DNA of 64,000 bases from Sphingobacterium micropteri (lineage in GTDB: Bacteria > Bacteroidota > Bacteroidia > Sphingobacteriales > Sphingobacteriaceae): the NCBI RefSeq assembly GCF_014692515.1, contig NZ_JACOIK010000010.1:186001-250000 (forward strand), read 5' to 3'. A program made the translations under genes and the position numbers. How positions within the stretch are numbered: position 1 is the stretch's first letter; the number at the start of each line of letters is the position of its first letter. This document shows positions 10,178 through 17,321 of the stretch, in pieces. The notes under the pieces are model-generated. The model did not search any database. It was not told the origin of the DNA and worked only from the letters and a program-made list of their open reading frames with translations.

Positions 10178-10858
10178 TTATTTTACTTCCGTTGTTTCCA
10201 TAATGACCTGCCCGTCCAACATCCGTATAACACGGTCGGCGAATTTAGCATCGTGTTCACTGTGTGTTACCATGACGATGGTTGTGCCAGCCTCGTTCAG
10301 TTCGGTCAATAGCTGCATGACCTCGTTGCCATTGTTTGAGTCCAGATTACCCGTCGGTTCATCCGCTAAGATGAGCTTCGGATTGTTCACAACCGCCCGC
10401 GCAACAGCGACACGTTGTTGTTGACCTCCTGATAGCTGCTGTGGAAAGTGGTTGCGCCGATGCATAATCTGTACTTTTTCCAATACCTCTTCTACACGGC
10501 GTTTGCGTTCCGCAGCTGGTACTTTCGTGTAAACTAAAGGAAGTTCTACATTTTCAAATACGGTCAGTTCATCGATCAGGTTAAAGCTTTGGAATACGAA
10601 GCCAATGTTATGTTTACGCAGGTTAGAACGATTACTCTCCTTGAATTTAGCGACCTCGGTACCGTTGAATAAATAACTTCCTTCGTCCAGATCATCTAAT
10701 AACCCAACAATATTCAAGAGGGTTGATTTGCCACAACCCGAAGGCCCCATGACAGCCACAAATTCACCTTCTTTTACGTGAATGTTTACGTTATTCAACG
10801 CAACTGTTTCTACTTCTTCGGTGCGGTAATATTTTTGTAGGTTTGTTATTTTTATCAT
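10178..10858 (-). CDS. ABC transporter ATP-binding protein, LolD/MacB type
   Basis: A 226-residue stand-alone nucleotide-binding protein. Walker A is GPSGCGKST (about residues 38-46), the Q-loop lies in FVFQSFNLI, the signature is LSGGQQQR, Walker B is LILADEPTGNLD and the switch histidine is in VTHSEHD. The LADEPTGNLD sequence is typical of the LolD/MacB/FtsE group that powers FtsX-like permeases by transmitting motion to periplasmic domains. It is the only ATPase gene in an operon with five permeases, so it probably serves all of them. It lies 58 bases after the adaptor gene and 12 before the first permease. Confidence 0.95.
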   Translation of the reverse strand: MIKITNLQKYYRTEEVETVALNNVNIHVKEGEFVAVMGPSGCGKSTLLNIVGLLDDLDEGSYLFNGTEVAKFKESNRSNLRKHNIGFVFQSFNLIDELTVFENVELPLVYTKVPAAERKRRVEEVLEKVQIMHRRNHFPQQLSGGQQQRVAVARAVVNNPKLILADEPTGNLDSNNGNEVMQLLTELNEAGTTIVMVTHSEHDAKFADRVIRMLDGQVIMETTEVK

Positions 10859-10916
10859 GATGTATATGATTTACTTTGTAGCCCGCTATGGGTTTATCTT
10901 CACAGTCTTTATAATC

Positions 10917-12167
10917 CTATTTAACATTCAATTCCTGTATCTTATCGTATGTTTCGTAACTCGATACAATAACTTTGTCGCCGGGTTGTAAACCTCCAAT
11001 TATTTCGTAGTATTCTGGATTCTGTCTACCAAGTTGTATATCTGCCCGATAGGCAGTATTCCCGTTCTTATCCAGTTTGAAAATCCAGTTTCCACCTGTC
11101 TGTTGATAGAAACCTCCTTTTGTTAATAATAACGCTTTTGTTTCATCGCTCAAAGCCAACCGGATTTGCAAAGTCTGTCCGCGACGTACACTGGAAGGTG
11201 TTTCTCCATCAAACTCCATATCGACTTGAAAGCGTCCATTCGTAACTTGTGTGTACACTTTTTTGATTTTCAGCTTATAGACTTTCCCACTCAAGGTAAA
11301 TTCACCTATTTGTTCGGTAAAGATACGATTGATGTAATGTTCATCAATGTCAGCACGTACTTTAAAACCCGTCAAAACATCCATCTGCCCAAGCCGCTCG
11401 CCAGCATTTTTATTTTGACCGATTTCAGCGTCAAAAGATGTTAGCTGTCCGTCTACCGGTGCGCGCACAATAAGATCGTCTACTTTTTTACGCATGAGGT
11501 CCAATGCGCTTTGCGTACGTTCATACGTCTTTTGGTCTTGAAGGGCTTTTTGGTTATTGGAAATGGAATCTTGGCGAAGGATTTGTTTGGTTAATACCAC
11601 GCGTTGCTTCTGATAGTTGTATTCGTTAACCGATTTTTCGTATTCCTGCGAACCAATAGCTTTCTCCTTATATAATTTTTGGTTTAAATTATACATGCGT
11701 TCCGCTTCACGGAATGCCTGTTGCACATCCGCCATCTGGTTACGGTTATTAATGGACATTTGTTCCGCATTGGTACGGGCTATTTGTGCCTGCGTTAACA
11801 AATTAAGGACCTGCGTTTCCTGTTGGACCAAACTCAGTTCCTGGTCCGTATTCGCTAACCGCATAATGGGATCCCCTTTTTTTAATACGGCTCCGTCCTC
11901 CACATACTTTTCGTCTACACGCCCCCCGACCGAAGCATCTAAATAAATACTACTGATAGGAAGCACCGTTCCATTAATAGGAATAAATTCTTGAAAAGTA
12001 CCCTCTTTGACCTCGACAATACTGATGCGGTCCGCATCAACATTTAAACGGCTGTTTCCACTTGTAAAATAGTAGCTTGCCCCGATTAACGTGATAATTC
12101 CAACAATACCAGCGAGCGTTAAAATTCGCTTGCTATTCCATTTCTTCTGTTGTATTGGCCTGTCCAT
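10917..12167 (-). CDS. Periplasmic adaptor (HlyD/MacA-like membrane fusion protein)
   Basis: A 416-residue protein with a short cytoplasmic tail, one membrane helix (about residues 14-34), a split lipoyl-like domain, a long alpha-helical hairpin (about residues 105-235, rich in Q, E and N) and beta-barrel domains near GFKVRADIDEHYINRIF. The C-terminal part carries GGLQPGDKVIVSSY, the membrane-proximal region of MacA-type adaptors. It links the inner membrane permeases to the TolC-like channel encoded divergently at 12758. It is the first gene of the leftward operon and would be expressed from the TTGGCA promoter at 12199-12222. The start ATG at 12167 leaves a predicted leader of about 27 bases. 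Confidence 0.93.
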   Translation of the reverse strand: MDRPIQQKKWNSKRILTLAGIVGIITLIGASYYFTSGNSRLNVDADRISIVEVKEGTFQEFIPINGTVLPISSIYLDASVGGRVDEKYVEDGAVLKKGDPIMRLANTDQELSLVQQETQVLNLLTQAQIARTNAEQMSINNRNQMADVQQAFREAERMYNLNQKLYKEKAIGSQEYEKSVNEYNYQKQRVVLTKQILRQDSISNNQKALQDQKTYERTQSALDLMRKKVDDLIVRAPVDGQLTSFDAEIGQNKNAGERLGQMDVLTGFKVRADIDEHYINRIFTEQIGEFTLSGKVYKLKIKKVYTQVTNGRFQVDMEFDGETPSSVRRGQTLQIRLALSDETKALLLTKGGFYQQTGGNWIFKLDKNGNTAYRADIQLGRQNPEYYEIIGGLQPGDKVIVSSYETYDKIQELNVK

Positions 12168-12198
12168 TAAAAAATTAGAAATTTATGTTTGTATAGTT

Positions 12199-12222
12199 GT
12201 TACCTATACAACGCTATGCCAA
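12199..12222 (-). promoter_or_regulatory. Predicted sigma-54-type promoter of the adaptor/ABC operon
   Basis: On the minus strand the sequence reads TTGGCATAGCGTTGTATAGG from 12222 downward. TTGGCA matches the -24 element of sigma-54 promoters. The -12 element is weak: TTGTA appears one base closer than the ideal spacing. The start would be near 12195, about 27 bases before the adaptor ATG. Support comes from the mirror-image element at 12719 and the NtrC-family regulator encoded next door. Confidence 0.55.
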
Positions 12223-12273
12223 TATTATAAGGTATTTGTTTACAGTGTTTTAATTTGCCTATCTGATAAAATG

Positions 12274-12311
12274 TGTCCGTATTCGGACAGTCTGCTGTTC
12301 GGTGGTGAACA
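12274..12311 (-). promoter_or_regulatory. Paired upstream activator palindromes for the adaptor/ABC operon
   Basis: Two 16-bp palindromes: proximal 12274-12289 (TGTCCG-TATT-CGGACA, perfect arms) and distal 12296-12311 (TGTTCG-GTGG-TGAACA). They start 22 bp apart, about two helical turns, so both face the same side of the DNA. The proximal site ends 51 bp from the TTGGCA element and would be centred near -86 from the predicted start. Likely binding sites for the NtrC-type regulator encoded at 14114-15481 (inference). Confidence 0.65.
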
Positions 12312-12572
12312 GGAAAATACAAGTGTACTTAAAAAGAAAATTTCTACGGCTCCCATGCTAATTGAGGAGAGCAGGGAAGCCAGTAGAAATAGAGAGAGAA
12401 ATAGAAAAGTGTATTTTTGTTTATGACATTATTTAGAATGATTTTAAACTGCTGTAAAGATGAGGGTTATTTAGAAACATTCCAAACAAAATGTAACGCA
12501 AAAGGAAATTGTTACTTAATAATCGGAAATAAAGTTTTCTGTTTTCTTTTTCTCCGCGAAAAAGAACCGAGT

Positions 12573-12627
12573 CCTTCGTTTTTTTGTGTCAAGACAAAAA
12601 AATGAAGGCCATGCCGCGGCGAGCGGC
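12573..12627. repeat. Double-hairpin intergenic element
   Basis: A 15-bp inverted repeat (12573-12587 with 12594-12608, CCTTC followed by a T run, one G-T pair, 6-base loop) is followed closely by a TGCCGC/GCGGCA hairpin (12612-12617 with 12623-12628). The composition, A/T arms next to a GC-rich hairpin, is unlike the flanking promoter DNA and resembles dispersed intergenic elements of Sphingobacteriaceae. Only one copy is seen in this window, so the repeat status is inferred. It might also insulate the two divergent promoters. Confidence 0.4.
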
Positions 12628-12630
12628 ACT

Positions 12631-12667
12631 TGTACGTTGGTGAACATCAACTGTTCGATAACGGACA
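12631..12667 (+). promoter_or_regulatory. Paired upstream activator palindromes for the tolC-like/regulator operon
   Basis: Distal site 12631-12646 (TGTACG-TTGG-TGAACA) and proximal site 12652-12667 (TGTTCG-ATAA-CGGACA) start 21 bp apart. Aligned with the reverse complement of the left-hand pair, the proximal site and its flanks match at 16 of 19 positions. The proximal site ends 51 bp before TTGGCAT, exactly as in the opposite unit. Probable binding sites for the NtrC-type regulator, implying autoregulation because its gene is downstream. Confidence 0.65.
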
Positions 12668-12718
12668 CGTGATTCCTTTTATCTTTCCTATTGTATTATA
12701 TTATAGGTTGTTATGTTT

Positions 12719-12736
12719 TTGGCATGCGCTGTGGAA
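12719..12736 (+). promoter_or_regulatory. Predicted sigma-54-type promoter of the tolC-like/regulator/kinase operon
   Basis: TTGGCATGCGCTGTGGAA fits the -24 element well (TTGGCA). The -12 element fits poorly: TGTGG replaces TTGCA, so the -12 GC is GG. The transcript would start near 12746, leaving only about 12 bases before the ATG at 12758. The element mirrors the one on the other strand at 12222 in sequence and in distance from the palindromes. Confidence 0.5.
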
Positions 12737-12757
12737 GGGATAAGGAAAATTTTGTGA

Positions 12758-14083
12758 ATGAAGAATTGTGCTATCCTTATTGTTGTGTTTATAATCAGTT
12801 ATAGTAGTGCCATTTCGGTGATGGGACAAACGCATAGCAATTTGTCTCTAGCCGAATGCGTGCGATTGGCAGTCGAGAATAACCCAACATTGAAACAAAC
12901 GGAATTAAATGTATATCGACATCAGATAAATTATAAACAAGCGCGCTATAATCGATTACCTTCTTTGGAAGGAAATATAAACCATGGATACAATGAAGGA
13001 AGAAGCGTTAATGCTACGACCAATCAATTTGTGAACACGAGCTTTTTCTCAGGAGGGCAGTCGCTTTATCTTAGTGCACCCATATTCAATGGATTCCAAA
13101 TTTTGCATGATATCCGGCGTAGGGCGAGTGCCCAGGAAGCCGGAAAATTTGAATTTGAAGGGGCGGTGAATGAATTGAAATTGGATGTAATAGAAGCGTA
13201 CGTATTGGTGTTGACGGCACAGGATATGTTACGGCAGACGGAGGGACAATTGGCTGTAACGCAAGAAAATGTAGAGCGTATGGAGATTATGCATCGGGAG
13301 GGAGCTGCTGATCCCGGAGACTTCTATGACCTAAAAGGGCAATTGCGTACCGATCAAAATTTGTTGGAGACAAACAAACAAGCGTTGTACGATCGGCGAT
13401 TGCGTTTAGCGGCTTTACTGAACCGGGCTGTTGATGAATTGCCAGAACTCGAACCATTATCATTCTCTATTGATCAGAAACGTTATTCCGACGCGGAGCT
13501 ATATCGTACAGCGATGAATGTCTTACCACAATTTAAGGCGTTGGATTGGCGCATCACGGAAGCCCAACAACAAATAAACGTGATGAAATCTGATTATTAC
13601 CCATCTCTATCATTGTCAGCTTCCATTCAGTCTCGTTTCTCCAGTATTGATGATTCTGGGTTTAATTATTGGCAACAGTTTAGAAACTACCCCGCAAAAG
13701 GTATTTCGTTGAGCTTACGTATTCCGATTTTTAGCAAAATGAGGGTAAGAACACAAGTGAAATTGGCAAAATTAGATTTGGATGAGGTAAAATGGGAACG
13801 GGAAATCCAAGAAAATGCTTTACGGGAACAAACGGCGAAAGCGGTGTTTAGTATGAAAACATTGCGAGAAAATGTGAATAACCTACGCGAACAAGCGCAA
13901 AGCTATCAAGAAGCTTTTCGCATCGCGCAAGTGCACTTTGATGCCGGAAATAGTAACTCTGTGGTATTTCTAACGGCAAAAAACAAGCTGGATAATACTA
14001 GAAATGCGTTAGTGATTAAGCAATACGAGTGGATAATGCAAAAATATATCAATGATTATTACGCAGGAACATTAGATTTGTAA
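12758..14083 (+). CDS. TolC-family outer membrane efflux protein
   Basis: A 441-residue protein with a signal peptide (cleavage near VMG-QTHS, about residue 24) and the two long-helix repeats of TolC-like channels: LAECVRLAVENNPTLKQ at the start of the first and LPQFKALDWRITEAQQQI in the second. Length and repeat structure are normal for the family. It should form the trimeric outer membrane exit duct of a tripartite exporter with the adaptor and ABC proteins encoded divergently. It is first in an operon with the response regulator (gap about 30 bases) and the kinase, so the channel and its regulators are made together. Confidence 0.93.
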   Translation: MKNCAILIVVFIISYSSAISVMGQTHSNLSLAECVRLAVENNPTLKQTELNVYRHQINYKQARYNRLPSLEGNINHGYNEGRSVNATTNQFVNTSFFSGGQSLYLSAPIFNGFQILHDIRRRASAQEAGKFEFEGAVNELKLDVIEAYVLVLTAQDMLRQTEGQLAVTQENVERMEIMHREGAADPGDFYDLKGQLRTDQNLLETNKQALYDRRLRLAALLNRAVDELPELEPLSFSIDQKRYSDAELYRTAMNVLPQFKALDWRITEAQQQINVMKSDYYPSLSLSASIQSRFSSIDDSGFNYWQQFRNYPAKGISLSLRIPIFSKMRVRTQVKLAKLDLDEVKWEREIQENALREQTAKAVFSMKTLRENVNNLREQAQSYQEAFRIAQVHFDAGNSNSVVFLTAKNKLDNTRNALVIKQYEWIMQKYINDYYAGTLDL

Positions 14084-14113
14084 TATAAAAAAATAGGTTA
14101 CCATAGGTTTGTG

Positions 14114-15481
14114 ATGAAAAAAGCTTCCATTTTAGTCGTTGATGACGATCAGGATTTGCTAACGGCCGTTCGCATTTTACTAAGACCGAAAGTAAAACAA
14201 ATCATAGTTGAGCCGAATCCTGAAAATATCTTTCGTACGTTGGAGAGGAACGTTATTGATTTGGTGTTGTTAGATATGAATTTTAAGAGCGCTATCAATA
14301 CGGGTAACGAGGGGTTGTTTTGGTTGGGGAAAATCAAAAGCAGATATCCGCATATCAAGGTGGTGATGATTACAGCATATGGTGCGGTCGACCTTGCCGT
14401 GCGATCACTCAAACAGGGAGCCTCTGATTTTATTGTAAAGCCTTGGCAGAATGAACATTTGTTGCAGACATTGGAGACCGTTTTCGAGGAAACCAAGCAA
14501 ATAAAAGGACGCGAGCAAACAATCTTGTCGGCGATTCGTCAAGACAACGACTTGATTGGCCGTTCGGCGATTATGGAAGATCTGCAGTATAAGATAGATA
14601 AAGTCGCGCCAACGGATGCCAATATCTTAATATTGGGTGAGAACGGAACAGGAAAAGACTTGATTGCGCAGGCTTTGCACCAACGTTCTTTACGAAAAAA
14701 ACAATGCTATATTAAAGTGGATGTTGGTGCATTGACCGAAACACTTTTTGAAAGCGAGCTATTTGGTTACAAGAAAGGTGCTTTTACGGACGCTAGAGAA
14801 GACAGACAGGGACGTTTTGAGGCGGCAAACGGAGGTACGTTGTTTTTGGACGAAATAGGTAATATAAGTCTGCAGCAGCAAGCAAAACTATTGAGTGTTC
14901 TGCAAAATCGACAGGTCGTGCCGTTAGGTTCTTATCAGCCTGTCTCGGTAGACATCCGCTTGTTGAGCGCTACCAATGTTCCTTTAAAAGCATTGGCGGA
15001 CGAAAGCAGATTTCGTAAAGATTTGATATACCGTATTAACACGGTCGAGATACAGGTGCCACCGTTAAGAGAACGTGGAGAGGATATTGTGTTATTAGCA
15101 AATCACTTTCTGGACTTCTATAACCGAAAATATCATAAGCATATGGAGGGGTTTGAGCGCAATGCTATCCAAAAGTTAAAAACCTACCATTTCCCGGGTA
15201 ATGTCCGTGAACTTCAATACAGTATCGAGCGCGCGGTTATTATGGCGGAGCAACAAAGTATACAGGATAACGACATTTTATTTTCTCCAATTGAGCAGGC
15301 GGTCCAGGAAAGCAGTATGTTGCGTGAGCCTGCTTATGCTAATCAGAGTCTAGAGGAGATGGAGCGTCATGCCATTCAATCTGCAATCGAACGTTATAAT
15401 GGCAATATCAGCAAAGCAGCGCGTGAGTTGGGATTGACGCGCGCGGCTTTGTATAGGCGTATGGAGAAATATAATATCTGA
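14114..15481 (+). CDS. NtrC-family sigma-54-dependent response regulator
   Basis: A 455-residue regulator counted from the ATG at 14114; a GTG lies one codon earlier. Order of domains: receiver (acidic pocket D10-D12, phospho-acceptor D54 in LLDMN, T87, K109), AAA+ ATPase (Walker A GENGTGKD at 175-182, Walker B TLFLDEIG) and a C-terminal Fis-type helix-turn-helix (NISKAARELGLTRAALYRRM). The sigma-54 contact loop reads GAFTDA (222-227) instead of the usual GAFTGA. It would be phosphorylated by the kinase encoded 4 bases downstream and would activate the two divergent TTGGCAT promoters upstream through the paired palindromes. Family certain; targets inferred from position. Confidence 0.95.
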   Translation: MKKASILVVDDDQDLLTAVRILLRPKVKQIIVEPNPENIFRTLERNVIDLVLLDMNFKSAINTGNEGLFWLGKIKSRYPHIKVVMITAYGAVDLAVRSLKQGASDFIVKPWQNEHLLQTLETVFEETKQIKGREQTILSAIRQDNDLIGRSAIMEDLQYKIDKVAPTDANILILGENGTGKDLIAQALHQRSLRKKQCYIKVDVGALTETLFESELFGYKKGAFTDAREDRQGRFEAANGGTLFLDEIGNISLQQQAKLLSVLQNRQVVPLGSYQPVSVDIRLLSATNVPLKALADESRFRKDLIYRINTVEIQVPPLRERGEDIVLLANHFLDFYNRKYHKHMEGFERNAIQKLKTYHFPGNVRELQYSIERAVIMAEQQSIQDNDILFSPIEQAVQESSMLREPAYANQSLEEMERHAIQSAIERYNGNISKAARELGLTRAALYRRMEKYNI

Positions 15482-15485
15482 TAGC

Positions 15486-16811
15486 ATGCGGAGACTGCGG
15501 GATTTCTTCTTCTGGAAAATATTATTCTTGCTATTCATCGCAGTAGGAGTAGCTTACCTATTCTTTCAAAAATGGTATTGGCCTGCTACAGTAAGCTTTA
15601 TCCTGTTTTTTTTGCTCGCGTATCGATGGTTAGGCAAGCAGCGGAAATTAGTCGAGGAAGTACTCGATTTCTCCGAAGCAGTTCGCTATCGGGATTTTAC
15701 CCGACGGTTTGTCATCAGGCACCCGAAATCTACGGAGGGCAGATTGTTTGCGGCATTCAATGATATCAACGACGTGTATAAGCGTATTAGCATGGACAAG
15801 GAAATCCAGCACCAATACCTCAATAAAGTTCTTAATATGTTGGATTCCGCGATCATTTTTTATCAAGAGGATACGGGGAAGGTGATGTGGATTAATGATG
15901 CGTTTAAACAACTTTTTCGAACACCACACATCGGAAATATCCGCGGTTTAACGAAACGTCATCCCGATTTGTATGAAAAAACAATTCACATGAAACTTGG
16001 AAAGCAACAGGTGGAATCGGTGAGCTTCGCGATAGGAAAAATTAAATTGCTGATGCATGGCTCGACGTTTTCTACACAAGAAGGAACATTTCGGATTGTT
16101 GTTTACCAAAATATAAGTGAGGCTATAGATGAGACGGAAACGAGGGCTTGGCATAAATTACTTCGGGTATTGACACATGAGATTATGAATTCTATTGCGC
16201 CGATCAGCTCGTTGGCGGAAACGTTGCACGTTCGATTGGAACAGGGCTATGGGGAAGAAGATATAGAAGATCTTAAGCTTGGTATCTATACGATAAAGCG
16301 ACGGAGTGAAGGGCTTCTACAGTTCGCCAAGAGTTATCGTATGATAAATAAAGTAGATCAGCCTAACTTTGTAGATATACAGTTAAAAGTACTTTTCGAG
16401 AGTATTTATCAGCTACTGGAACCCACACTACTACAGAAAAATATCGATTTGGATATCATTTTAAAAGACACGCGTCTGGTTCTCCGTGCAGATATTAATC
16501 TAGTAGAGCAGGCTTTAATTAATTTGCTGCTCAACGCCATGGAAGCGGTTAAAGATTGTGCTGAGCCCTATATCAGTATAGCAGGGTTGAAAAGAGATGA
16601 ACATGTAATTATCAAAATCCAAGATAATGGAAAAGGAATGTCTTCCGATATTCAAGAGCAGATATTTACGCCATTTTTCACGACCAAGAAATCAGGTAGT
16701 GGGGTGGGGCTGACCCTCAGTAAACAGATTATGCTGCTGCACAAAGGAAATCTTTTCGTGGAAAGTGAAGAAGGAAAAGGGAGTACATTTTCGTTGCAGT
16801 TTGTATCGTAA
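15486..16811 (+). CDS. Sensor histidine kinase with minimal extracytoplasmic loop
   Basis: A 441-residue kinase. Two membrane helices (about 7-27 and 33-50) are joined by about five residues, so there is no periplasmic sensor domain. Next come a HAMP-like/linker stretch and a PAS-like domain (about 105-205), then the dimerisation/phosphoacceptor box with H231 in LTHEIMN, the N box LLLNAMEAV, G1 DNGKGM and the ATP lid GSGVGLTLSKQIM. The NtrB-like core fits the NtrC-type regulator just upstream. The intramembrane-sensing layout next to FtsX-type permeases resembles Firmicutes Bce systems, where the transporter passes the signal to the kinase. That parallel is inference. Confidence 0.93.
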   Translation: MRRLRDFFFWKILFLLFIAVGVAYLFFQKWYWPATVSFILFFLLAYRWLGKQRKLVEEVLDFSEAVRYRDFTRRFVIRHPKSTEGRLFAAFNDINDVYKRISMDKEIQHQYLNKVLNMLDSAIIFYQEDTGKVMWINDAFKQLFRTPHIGNIRGLTKRHPDLYEKTIHMKLGKQQVESVSFAIGKIKLLMHGSTFSTQEGTFRIVVYQNISEAIDETETRAWHKLLRVLTHEIMNSIAPISSLAETLHVRLEQGYGEEDIEDLKLGIYTIKRRSEGLLQFAKSYRMINKVDQPNFVDIQLKVLFESIYQLLEPTLLQKNIDLDIILKDTRLVLRADINLVEQALINLLLNAMEAVKDCAEPYISIAGLKRDEHVIIKIQDNGKGMSSDIQEQIFTPFFTTKKSGSGVGLTLSKQIMLLHKGNLFVESEEGKGSTFSLQFVS

Positions 16812-16834
16812 CTTCATACTAAATCCTACCTTTG
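16800..16834 (+). promoter_or_regulatory. TAnnTTTG promoter for the methyltransferase-like gene, possibly leaderless
   Basis: TTTG at 16800-16803 and TACCTTTG at 16827-16834, 23 bp apart, fit the Bacteroidota housekeeping promoter. The ATG at 16839 begins four bases after the -7 element, so transcription would start at or next to the start codon. Confidence 0.45.
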
Positions 16835-16838
16835 TGGT

Positions 16839-17318
16839 ATGCGCTACTGCTGGGAACTGATACGGCATTTTTTTGTCTCCAATAGCCGACATGGCACACA
16901 TTCTCCATTCGTGTATGATTTGGCTTCCCGTGTTATTTATCACGTTTCACATGTGAGACCGCATACCGTGAAAATTCCGTTAGATTTTAAACCCAAATAT
17001 AGAAGCTTGCTGTTAGATATATTGACCTATATGGATGTTGGGGAACTTGGTTATTTAGGGCAGCCCGATTGCGCTGAAGCGGTGCTTGTAGATTTACGGA
17101 ACGTCCCTTCTGATGAGATAATACAAGCCGTTCGCGAAGGGAAAATAGTCGTGGTGCATGAACCCTTTCAGACCCGTAAAACAAAACGTGTATGGCAAGA
17201 ACTCGTGAAAAGCACGGACATTGTGGTATCTATCAATCTATTCTACTTCGGTCTGTTAATGTACCGTAAAGAACAGCGGAAAGAAAATTTCTGCTTACGT
17301 TACCCGTTTTGGAAGTGA
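16839..17318 (+). CDS. Truncated SAM methyltransferase-like protein (central domain missing)
   Basis: A 159-residue protein. Its N-terminus (FVSNSRHGTHSPFVYDLASR) and C-terminus (INLFYFGLLMYRKEQ followed by an FxLRYPF end) resemble the two ends of a Bacteroidota class I SAM-dependent methyltransferase family of about 230-270 residues. The middle, which in full members holds the glycine-rich SAM-binding site (LELGTSLG type) and the FIDGNH acidic motif, is absent; VLVDLRNVP stands where FIDGNH would be. It cannot bind SAM in the normal way. The reading frame is intact, so it may be a retained small protein rather than a dead gene. It lies 27 bases after the kinase and is convergent with the beta-barrel gene. 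The family link is from memory of conserved motifs. Confidence 0.6.
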   Translation: MRYCWELIRHFFVSNSRHGTHSPFVYDLASRVIYHVSHVRPHTVKIPLDFKPKYRSLLLDILTYMDVGELGYLGQPDCAEAVLVDLRNVPSDEIIQAVREGKIVVVHEPFQTRKTKRVWQELVKSTDIVVSINLFYFGLLMYRKEQRKENFCLRYPFWK

Positions 17319-17321
17319 GCG

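Larger units (their letters stand above)
12168..12757. other. 590-base divergent regulatory region between adaptor and tolC-like operons
   Basis: No credible gene lies here. The region contains two mirror-image regulatory units, one for each divergent operon, and between them a foldable A/T-rich inverted repeat plus a GC-rich hairpin. In both units a pair of 16-bp palindromes precedes a TTGGCAT element by exactly 51 bp. No TAnnTTTG housekeeping promoter was found close to either start codon. The segment 12312-12540 shows nothing I can interpret. Confidence 0.7.

Noticed and set aside
12091..12605. Two short plus-strand frames in the divergent regulatory region
   Set aside because: No family signal, low-complexity sequence, and they overlap the palindromes, the promoter and the adaptor gene end.
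12621..12640. GGCACTTGTACGTTGG as a second sigma-54 promoter
   Set aside because: The -12 GC is out of register and the sequence overlaps the distal activator palindrome.
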